Positions 8,536 through 14,115 of a stretch of 16,839 nucleotides of DNA are shown one piece after another. The notes below the pieces were generated by a model. The model was not told the origin of the DNA. It searched no databases and worked only from the letters and a program-made list of their open reading frames with translations. Within the stretch, counting starts at the first letter, position 1, and every line of letters starts with the position of its first letter. The position numbers and the translations under genes were made by a program. This stretch comes from an uncultured Cellvibrio sp. (lineage in GTDB: Bacteria; Pseudomonadota; Gammaproteobacteria; Pseudomonadales; Cellvibrionaceae): the NCBI GenBank assembly GCA_946482345.1, contig CAMLRJ010000017.1, positions 1 to 16,839 on the forward strand. Reading direction: 5' to 3'.

Positions 8536-9114
8536 TTAATATTCCATCGATAGTTTTTTTCGCGGATATGACGTTTGTTGTAAAACTGAATTTTTGCTAA
8601 AAAAGTGTACGCGATTTTGCTCAAGCCCCAGCAAGTAATCTTCAGTTAATGAGCTGTGGTGATGGCTGTCAAGTAGTGTAAAATTTTCGTCGTTTACACT
8701 TTTTGAATATTGATGGATCAACACTCCGATTGAATTGGTTAATCGCTTTTCCAGAATTTCGGTAATAAATCCTGTCCATTTTTGGATTTCATCATGATTT
8801 GATACGGATTCATTTTTAATTGCTGATTTTTGTTCGATCCATCTGGCAATCTTGACATCATTCCAGCCTTTTCGTTTTAATCGGGCAATTTCTAATTCTG
8901 GATTTTGACTGGAACTGCTTTTACATTTAGTTCCCAATTGTGTATCACAATCACACATGCCACTTGTAGTACAAAAGTAAAAATAGTCACCGTCCAATTG
9001 TTTGGTGATTTGATTGCTCAGGTTGTACCAACCAAAATGATGTTTTTTAGCGAGTTCACCTATCTTCGATGTCTGCGCTTTTTTAGGCAGAAGCACTGTA
9101 ATAAACAAGCACAC
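8536..9114 (-). CDS. Uncharacterised Cys-containing protein with CDCxTxLG motif
   Basis: Function is unknown. The protein has 192 residues and starts at a GTG codon, supported by a GAGGA ribosome site 6 bases upstream. It opens with MCLFITVLLPKKAQ, then CTTSGMCDCDTQLG at about residues 48-61, giving Cys at 2, 48, 54, 56 and 64 that could bind a metal or form a redox cluster. I recall a small uncharacterised family with an MC-x-x-I-T-x-x-L-P start and a C-D-C-x-T-x-L-G block (unverified). A following ARLKRKGWNDVKIARWIEQK segment looks helical and basic. There is no signal peptide, so it is probably cytosolic. It starts 38 bases downstream of the large redox lipoprotein and could be cotranscribed with it. 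Confidence 0.7.
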   Translation of the reverse strand: MCLFITVLLPKKAQTSKIGELAKKHHFGWYNLSNQITKQLDGDYFYFCTTSGMCDCDTQLGTKCKSSSSQNPELEIARLKRKGWNDVKIARWIEQKSAIKNESVSNHDEIQKWTGFITEILEKRLTNSIGVLIHQYSKSVNDENFTLLDSHHHSSLTEDYLLGLEQNRVHFFSKNSVLQQTSYPRKKLSMEY

Positions 9115-9152
9115 AATTTTTCCTCAACTTTTATCAATCAATACAGAAATAT

Positions 9153-11717
9153 TTAAGGGCATTGATTCAAACTGTTAATCCAGTTTTGAATTACATTCAA
9201 ACCCTGAGTGTCGGCAACACTGACACCTAATGGTGGCATGCGATGAATATCCGAGCGCGCCATACGCAAAGGAATAATCGATTCAGCTGCAACGCCTGGT
9301 TTTAATAATCGCGCATCACTAATACCAAAATTGCCGAGAGACGGTAATTGATTACAATAACCGGCAGTTGCCCAATTGCTTGCAAATCGAAAATCCATTC
9401 CACCGCGACCCGGGCCATTGGGTTGATGACAATTACCACAATTACTGTGCAAATAGGCACGGGATCTATCTGTTAAATTCGCAGTTGTATCATGAGGATT
9501 TGGCATTTTTGCAAGGTTGTTTGGCGCACCAGGATTCGTCGTAAAATAACCAACGGTTGCCAGAGTTTGAATTTGATTGGCAATTAAATTGCCTGGATAA
9601 ATAAAATCGCGATTGATTTGTGCGGTTTCCAATCCTAATACGCGTTCAGATGCAGCGTTACCGTTAGGTGCAGTATGACAATTCATACATTGCGCGCGTG
9701 AAGGATATCGCCATTCCTGAGCTGAAATATTTTTGGTTTTTCCTGCAGACAGCAAATACGCCTCAGTCGCTGCTTCATTCCATTCGTAAGAATAGCCGCC
9801 CCATTCTCCATTTTGATGACGAACCAACAAACGTGTTTCTATTGGCGTGTTTTGCAGTAAAAAAGTTTTGATTAACACGCTGCCAATTGGAAATGACCAT
9901 TGGCCGTTGGATTCAATCGTAATCTGTGTGCCATTCGGAATTGCAAAATAGCGTTCTTTGTTGGCACCGTCTGACCAGAGTGGGCTGTTGAGATCGTAGG
10001 CCACAACGCCTGAAGCTGGTTCGCGAATATTTTGTGGATTAAAACAACCGGTTGCTGAAAGTGTTTCCGGAAAATTTCCGGCTGCAGGTGCTGTAGTTCG
10101 TGTCAGTTGCTCAAAGCCTCCCCAGGTGTGAATGCGCCAGATATTGCCTGCATTATCTTCTGATAATGTGGGCGATGAGCCGCCACCGGGAACTAAATCA
10201 ACAGCAGATGCAACACCATTATTATCATAATTAATTGTGGTAACACCCGAGCGAATAAAATCACCAAAAATATATCGCCCTTGTAATTCCGGCATGGCCG
10301 TTCCGCGATAAACATAACCACCAATAATGGCAACCCAACCATCTGCCCTGGTTAAATCGACAACCGGTGCAACTGATTGCTGACCTCGCACACAATTATT
10401 ACAACGATCCATAAATCCTTCGCGGAAAGGCCAGCCATAATTGCCACCCAATTGCACACGATTAACTTCTTCTCTGTCGCCTTCGCCCACATCACCAACC
10501 CAAAGTTCACCCGTCAAACGATCAAAACTGGATCGCCAGGGATTGCGAAATCCTGATGCAAAAATTTCCGGCGCGCCGCCACCATTAGCGAAAGGGTTGT
10601 CAGCCGGTATGCTATAAGGTGAACCATTATTCACATCAATTCGTAAAATTTTTCCGTGCAAAGAATTCATATCTTGCGCAGGATTGGAAAAATTATTTGA
10701 AATAGGCACACCACCTGCGCCTTCACCTCTATCGCCCAGTGCAATATATAAATAACCATCAATGGGGCTGAAACCAATCCAGCCACCTTTGTGATTTGTC
10801 CACTGATGATTCAAGCGTGTATCACTTGCATTGAGCGGAGCCAAAATATCAACTGGATTACTGAATGTTAAACCGTCGTTGGATACGGTGTAGCGACGCA
10901 CAACTGTGACCATGGAAACATTAGTATTGGTGATGCCATAAGTTTGTCGGGATGCGGTCAGAAAAATATAAGCATAACGGTTGGTTGCAAAATTTGGATG
11001 GAACGCCATGCTCAACGCACCACCTTCACCATCGGTCACCACTTGCGATGAAAAATCCACAGCCAATGTTGAGCTTCCGCCCAAAACAAAACTGCGAATG
11101 CGTCCGGGCCGTTCAACAACGTAATAACGATTATTCACTCCGGGTGCTTGCGTCAGATAAATCGGGCTATCAATACCTGAAGGAATACCTTGTACCCAAC
11201 TAAATGCATAATTACCCAGTGCTGATGACGGAGCTGCAGGTGCATGACAGCTGGTGTTACTCGCTCTCGACATCAAACCCGAGTCAACAGGTGTAACTCC
11301 AGATGTAGAGCTGGATGAACTCGACAAAGAAGATGAGCTTGATGCAACACTTGAACTTGATAAAGAAGAACTGGACAAAGAAGATGAAAAACTCGAACTC
11401 GAACTCGAACTCGAACTCGAACTCGATCTTGAAATTGAGTTCGACGAAGATCTTGAACTGGATATAGAACTGGAACGACTTGAGCTGGAAATTGATACTG
11501 AAATACTGGTGGAACTTGAAATACTAATCGAAGAGCTTGAACTGGAAGATTGCATCGAAGAAGAAGCGGAAGACGAAATCCTTGAGCTTGAATTCGGTGA
11601 ATTGGTTGCGCTGGAGTTCACACTGGAAACATTCGAATTGGAACCCCCACCTGAACCACCACAAGCAGAAAGCGCTAATGTGCAAACCAAATAAATTATT
11701 GTTATCCGGACGGTCAT
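9153..11717 (-). CDS. Polyserine-linked PQQ-type sugar dehydrogenase fused to a diheme cytochrome c, lipoprotein
   Basis: This is a predicted periplasmic or outer-membrane redox lipoprotein of 854 residues. Residues 1-19 form a lipoprotein signal with lipobox LSAC (Cys19). Residues about 25-140 are a Ser-dominated linker. Residues about 165-540 match a glucose/sorbosone dehydrogenase propeller: SPIYLTQAPG, VVERPGRIRSF, GGALSMAFHPNF, HGKILRID, GFRNPWRSSFD and GGNYGWPFREG. Residues about 550-854 resemble the SO2930-type diheme cytochrome module: SPLWSDGANKERYF, heme sites CMNCH (677-681) and CGNCH (760-764), and RMPPLG (Met827) as a possible axial ligand. The start at 11717 has a GGGGA site; an upstream frame to 11756 would spoil the signal peptide. 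PQQ use and substrate are family inferences. Electron delivery to cellulose- or sugar-active oxidases is a plausible role. Confidence 0.88.
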   Translation of the reverse strand: MTVRITIIYLVCTLALSACGGSGGGSNSNVSSVNSSATNSPNSSSRISSSASSSMQSSSSSSSISISSSTSISVSISSSSRSSSISSSRSSSNSISRSSSSSSSSSSSSFSSSLSSSSLSSSSVASSSSSLSSSSSSTSGVTPVDSGLMSRASNTSCHAPAAPSSALGNYAFSWVQGIPSGIDSPIYLTQAPGVNNRYYVVERPGRIRSFVLGGSSTLAVDFSSQVVTDGEGGALSMAFHPNFATNRYAYIFLTASRQTYGITNTNVSMVTVVRRYTVSNDGLTFSNPVDILAPLNASDTRLNHQWTNHKGGWIGFSPIDGYLYIALGDRGEGAGGVPISNNFSNPAQDMNSLHGKILRIDVNNGSPYSIPADNPFANGGGAPEIFASGFRNPWRSSFDRLTGELWVGDVGEGDREEVNRVQLGGNYGWPFREGFMDRCNNCVRGQQSVAPVVDLTRADGWVAIIGGYVYRGTAMPELQGRYIFGDFIRSGVTTINYDNNGVASAVDLVPGGGSSPTLSEDNAGNIWRIHTWGGFEQLTRTTAPAAGNFPETLSATGCFNPQNIREPASGVVAYDLNSPLWSDGANKERYFAIPNGTQITIESNGQWSFPIGSVLIKTFLLQNTPIETRLLVRHQNGEWGGYSYEWNEAATEAYLLSAGKTKNISAQEWRYPSRAQCMNCHTAPNGNAASERVLGLETAQINRDFIYPGNLIANQIQTLATVGYFTTNPGAPNNLAKMPNPHDTTANLTDRSRAYLHSNCGNCHQPNGPGRGGMDFRFASNWATAGYCNQLPSLGNFGISDARLLKPGVAAESIIPLRMARSDIHRMPPLGVSVADTQGLNVIQNWINSLNQCP
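11391..11426. repeat. Hexanucleotide tandem repeat within the polyserine linker
   Basis: Six perfect copies of ACTCGA (plus strand) encode alternating TCG/AGT serine codons on the minus strand. Changes in copy number would lengthen or shorten the linker by two serines per unit without a frameshift. Confidence 0.9.
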
Positions 11718-11782
11718 GTCAGATCCCCATTCGTGATTAGCCAATATTTCAGGCAACTACAGACTGCCGAAAGTTATCTGTC

Positions 11783-11811
11783 ATTAAATGCCCATCCCGC
11801 TTTTCACTCAA
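11783..11811 (-). promoter_or_regulatory. Candidate sigma-70 promoter of the polyserine redox lipoprotein
   Basis: On the minus strand, TTGAGT (11806-11811) and TTTAAT (11783-11788) are separated by exactly 17 bases, matching consensus at 4 and 5 of 6 positions. Transcription would start near 11776, giving a leader of about 60 bases. Confidence 0.4.
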
Positions 11812-11887
11812 TACCGTTCATCCGGTGAATATTTGCTTTGGTCGTAAAATATAAGAGGCCTTTTGCTGGAATCCGGACTGAACGATT

Positions 11888-11914
11888 CGTCATCCCTGCG
11901 AAGGCAGGGATCCA
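11888..11914. repeat. REP-like dispersed palindromic repeat
   Basis: The unit contains an 8-bp perfect stem ATCCCTGC (11892-11899) and GCAGGGAT (11904-11911) around a GAAG loop, with CGTC before and CCAG after. It closely resembles the CGTCATTCCCGCGAA type of dispersed repeat found in many proteobacterial genomes. No T-run follows, so a terminator role is unlikely. Confidence 0.7.
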
Positions 11915-11948
11915 GTATTAAGTTTATAAAAATGATTTTGTCAAAATA

Positions 11949-11977
11949 ATAAAAAAACAGCGCAAGTTTCCCTGCGC
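11949..11977 (-). terminator. Rho-independent terminator of the rtcB-slipin unit
   Basis: On the minus strand, 8 bases after the slipin stop, GCGCAGG (11977-11971) pairs with CTTGCGC (11966-11960), including one G-U, around a GAAA tetraloop. It is followed by TGTTTTTTT. It is well formed and marks the end of the operon. Confidence 0.88.
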
Positions 11978-11984
11978 CTAATCA

Positions 11985-13148
11985 TTACATTCTCGCAGTA
12001 CGATCAGTTAATTTCACCATATCATTCATCACGCCATCCAAACCGCCGTAGACGTTCAGAGTGTTGATGCGTGCGGTGATTTTTTCCAGGACTTCCAATT
12101 CTTTCAAGCGCAACAATACAGGGTTGCCTTCCATGACTTTTGCAGTGTTGTGCAAAGATCTGGTTGCCTGGGTTTCTTCCTGGCGTTTGATCAGGTTGGC
12201 TTCGGCGACTTTTTGTGCTTCTACTACCTGGGTCAAAATCGCTTTCATTTCACCGGGTAAAATAATATCTCTCGCGCCGACAGATTTTAATGCAATACCG
12301 TAAGCAATCGCTTTTTCGGCAACGATGTTTTGCACTTGTTGGTTCAATAAATTTTTGTCGGCCAACAACTCATCCAATGTTTGAGTGCTCACAATGGTTC
12401 GTAAAGCCAATTGCAATTCGCGATACAAATAATCCTTGGTGTCCGCCAATTCTTGTCGTGCCAATTCTGCATTGGCAATTTGCCACATGGCAGACAGGTT
12501 AACGCGCAAGCTGACGCGATCTTTGGTCAAAATTTCCTGACCGTTCACTTCCATGTTTTGCAAACGCAAATCGTATTGTTTAACTTCAATCACGCGGTTG
12601 TATTTCCACCACATATGCAAGCCGGGTTGCAAAATACCTGCGCTGGAACCATCCACCATCAGAAAACCAATATGGCCTTCCGATACGGTGCTGATTGCAA
12701 TCGCATTAATCGCGGATCGGCTCAACAAAGGGTCGCGAATGCTGGAAAACAAACGCACAAAACGTTCAGGGATTTTAAAATCCGCCGAAATATCAATTTT
12801 CTCAACACTGATAGGATTGAGTTGTTTCCAATAAGCACCACGTTGGGCAGGGCCTTTGATATCACGCAATACACCGTGTTGGTAAATCAATGCGATTTCA
12901 TTTTCGCCGGTTTCCCAGGTTTGCAAATAATTGGCAAACAATGCAGAGTGAACTTCAGCTAAAAACATCACTTCTTTGGTTACACCTTCAACAAGTGTGC
13001 TGGTAATGTTAATGGATTGTAATTGATATTCATTTTTCCAATCCCATAATTTATGCACGCCTGTAGTTAAAATTTTTTGAAATTGCTGTTCTTTAAACAG
13101 CAAACCGATTTGTGAATCGGTCAATACATATTTTTTAACAAATTTCAT
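11985..13148 (-). CDS. Slipin / SPFH (band 7) family protein
   Basis: This is a stomatin-like SPFH protein of 387 residues. SPFH proteins usually form oligomeric scaffolds at membranes, but no membrane span is visible here. Residues 8-48, 78-120 and 151-194 look like three copies of the same N-terminal unit (IGLLFKEQQFQKILTTGVHK, then IALIYQHGVLRDIKGPAQRG, then IGFLMVDGSSAGILQPGLHM, each followed by a Trp and an I-x-I/L strand). The band 7 core follows at about 185-320 (YDLRLQNMEVNGQEILTKD, DYLYRELQLALRTIV, LPGEMKAIL), with a charged helical tail. The start at 13148 has a near-perfect AAGGAGA site (13154-13160). The frame stays open to 13319, so a longer form cannot be excluded. As last gene of the rtcB unit it probably takes part in the RNA damage response; its role there is inferred only from position. 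Confidence 0.88.
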   Translation of the reverse strand: MKFVKKYVLTDSQIGLLFKEQQFQKILTTGVHKLWDWKNEYQLQSINITSTLVEGVTKEVMFLAEVHSALFANYLQTWETGENEIALIYQHGVLRDIKGPAQRGAYWKQLNPISVEKIDISADFKIPERFVRLFSSIRDPLLSRSAINAIAISTVSEGHIGFLMVDGSSAGILQPGLHMWWKYNRVIEVKQYDLRLQNMEVNGQEILTKDRVSLRVNLSAMWQIANAELARQELADTKDYLYRELQLALRTIVSTQTLDELLADKNLLNQQVQNIVAEKAIAYGIALKSVGARDIILPGEMKAILTQVVEAQKVAEANLIKRQEETQATRSLHNTAKVMEGNPVLLRLKELEVLEKITARINTLNVYGGLDGVMNDMVKLTDRTARM

Positions 13149-13206
13149 TTTGTTCTCCTTAAGTTTAAGTTGCAGAACCTCCACAGTTAATTGGCATTTG
13201 TGGATG

Positions 13207-13252
13207 ACCTTTTCAGGCAAGTGATCGAGACGCATCACTTGCGTGAAAAAGC
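13207..13252 (-). other. Long hairpin in the slipin leader
   Basis: On the minus strand, GCAAGTGAT (13242-13234) pairs perfectly with ATCACTTGC (13225-13217) across an 8-base loop. Beyond a single C-C mismatch, a further 9 pairs (two G-U) extend the stem to 13207-13252. No T-run follows, so it is not a terminator. It lies about 55 bases upstream of the slipin ribosome site. It could be a processing, stability or protein-binding element. Confidence 0.6.
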
Positions 13253-13279
13253 AGCGCCACGCCTGGCAATCGCCTGTTT

Positions 13280-13379
13280 GATAAAGTTTGAATTCCATTT
13301 TCAATAGGGGAAATCTCACCCCCTCCTAACCTCCCTTGGCAAGGGGGAGGGACTGTCCTGATTTCTTTCAAACTTTATC
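13280..13379. repeat. 13-bp perfect inverted repeats flanking a REP-like core
   Basis: GATAAAGTTTGAA (13280-13292) is exactly complementary to TTCAAACTTTATC (13367-13379). Between them lies a REP-like core (see 13317-13353). The whole 100-bp unit could be a small non-autonomous mobile element, or an RNA stem closing a domain in the transcript. I saw no clear flanking target duplication. Confidence 0.55.
13317..13353. repeat. REP-like palindrome, CCCCCTCCTAACCTCCC type
   Basis: The sequence CACCCCCTCCTAACCTCCC followed by TTGGCAAGGGGGAGGGAC matches a widespread proteobacterial dispersed palindrome. CTCCCTT pairs with AAGGGGGAG around a small TGGC-type loop with a 2-base G bulge. It lies between the tRNA-like pair and the slipin gene. 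Confidence 0.65.
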
Positions 13380-13434
13380 GCGGAGGTCTGCGATTTGTTC
13401 TTGCGAACGTTCTTTAATGCTACTTTGGAAAAGT

Positions 13435-13506
13435 AGTTGCTAATCGGATTTGAACCGATAACACTCTGAACCCTAATCAGATGCTCTACCACTGAGCTAT
13501 AGCATT
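13435..13506 (-). tRNA. tRNA-like sequence 2, anticodon AGG (Pro-type), probably not a translation tRNA
   Basis: The cloverleaf is evident on the minus strand. The D-arm is GCTC/GAGC with loop AGTGGTA. The anticodon stem TCTGA/TCAGA is perfect with a 7-base loop TTAGGGT, giving anticodon AGG. The variable region has five bases, and the T-stem ATCGG/CCGAT is perfect with loop TTCAAAT. The acceptor pairs at positions 3-7 only (TGCTA with TAGCA); positions 1 and 2 (A-A, A-C) do not pair. No CCA is encoded (3' end is ACTACT). A34 is rare in bacteria outside tRNA-Arg(ACG), and proline identity elements are missing. A degenerated tRNA or a dedicated tRNA mimic fits better than a working tRNA-Pro. 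It abuts tRNA-like 1 with no spacer. Confidence 0.65.
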
Positions 13507-13578
13507 GGAGCCATGGACGGAATCGAACCAAACATCTGTGAACACAATTCACCGCTCTACCTTTGAGCTACACGGCAC
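13506..13578 (-). tRNA. tRNA-like sequence 1, His-like (GTG) with shortened anticodon loop
   Basis: On the minus strand, TAGCTC and GAGC form a perfect D-stem with loop AAAGGTA. The anticodon arm GTGAA/TTCAC is perfect but closes a loop of only five bases (TTGTG) instead of seven, which places GTG where a tRNA-His would have it. The T-loop TTCGATT is canonical, yet the T-stem TTTGG/CCGTC has only two Watson-Crick pairs plus a G-U. Acceptor positions 2-7 pair (GCCGTG with CATGGC, one G-U); a possible G(-1) and C73 recall tRNA-His. CCA is present at the 3' end if the acceptor is read as six pairs. It looks like a tRNA-His derivative unable to decode normally. It sits within the rtcB transcription unit. 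Confidence 0.6.
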
Positions 13579-13604
13579 TATTCGGTGCTTATTAATTGCG
13601 ATAC

Positions 13605-13730
13605 ACAAAATGTCAGTGACATCTGTGTCAGCCAGTAAAAATACTGAACCTTTGCGTTTAATCGGACGTGAATAAATCGTTTATTCACGACGCACCAAAT
13701 TCTTTTTTCATTCAAAGTGAATGAAAATAA
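13605..13730 (-). other. Hairpin-rich non-coding stretch upstream of the tRNA-like pair
   Basis: Between the 115-residue protein gene and the tRNA-like pair there is no gene but a string of perfect stems. TTTTCATTCA (13705-13714) pairs with TGAATGAAAA (13718-13727). CGTGAATAAA (13667-13676) pairs with TTTATTCACG (13680-13689). CAGTA (13633-13637) pairs with TACTG (13642-13646). Alternative stems TGACA/TGTCA (13617-13630) and ATGTC/GACAT (13610-13622) follow. None has a T-run in the minus direction. It may be a structured non-coding RNA domain, RNase processing sites, or both. Confidence 0.55.
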
Positions 13731-13738
13731 TATTTAAA

Positions 13739-14086
13739 TCAGATTACATCCATAACCAGCCTAGTTAATCCGTATCCTGCCAACAACAGAGTTGCTACAA
13801 CTAAACCTACAATCCAAAACAGTGGTTTACATGAATACTCTTCAGAGGTCTCGTTAGCGATAGGCTGATCTGTAATTTCAATATGCGTGAATGGTACTGA
13901 GTAGATGTAATCCATATTCGGTATATCTAATGAATATCTTCCTGATGAGTTAATTTTTTCTACTCTTTCCAGTTCCTGAATCAATTCAATCAGTCCAGAT
14001 CTTGATGTATATAAAACTGGAATGCTTCGATCATCATTGTTTCCGGATTTCTCATATTCCAATTCGTACCAGTTTTCTTTAACCAT
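13739..14086 (-). CDS. Small tail-anchored protein in the rtcB unit, uncharacterised
   Basis: I do not recognise this 115-residue protein. It has an acidic N-terminal cytosolic domain (MVKENWYELEYEKSGNNDDR), a central IPNMDYIYSVPFTHIEI strand region around 55-71, and one hydrophobic span at about residues 89-111 (LFWIVGLVVATLLLAGYGL) followed by a few residues. This is the topology of a C-terminally anchored membrane protein. A weak GAGA site precedes the ATG, and the gene starts 29 bases after the rtcB stop, so it should be cotranscribed. Base composition is more AT-rich than rtcB. It could act as a membrane partner for the slipin or RtcB; this is inferred from position only. Confidence 0.65.
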   Translation of the reverse strand: MVKENWYELEYEKSGNNDDRSIPVLYTSRSGLIELIQELERVEKINSSGRYSLDIPNMDYIYSVPFTHIEITDQPIANETSEEYSCKPLFWIVGLVVATLLLAGYGLTRLVMDVI

Positions 14087-14115
14087 GATTATTTCTCACA
14101 AAAAAGTGAAGGGTT

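Noticed and set aside
11391..11426. CRISPR or other array
   Set aside because: The repeats are contiguous 6-mers without spacers and are explained by serine codons.
11254..11694. Plus-strand 146-codon open frame rich in Leu and Glu
   Set aside because: It is the antisense of the polyserine linker; serine-codon repeats read backwards give Glu/Leu repeats. It has no ribosome site, and the minus-strand gene is well supported.
12411..12962. Plus-strand 183-codon open frame
   Set aside because: It is antisense to the slipin gene, and its product has no recognisable features.
13316..13552. Minus-strand 78-codon open frame over the tRNA-like pair
   Set aside because: Its sequence is simply the two tRNA-like units and the REP core read as codons; such frames are common artefacts across tRNAs.
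13435..13578. Two ordinary translation tRNAs (His and Pro)
   Set aside because: Unit 1 has a five-base anticodon loop and a broken T-stem; unit 2 has an unpaired acceptor tip and an atypical AGG anticodon without encoded CCA. They are called tRNA-like instead.
13667..13727. Rho-independent terminator downstream of the 115-residue gene
   Set aside because: The two stems are perfect but are not followed by a T-run in the minus direction, so transcription probably continues to the tRNA-like pair and slipin.
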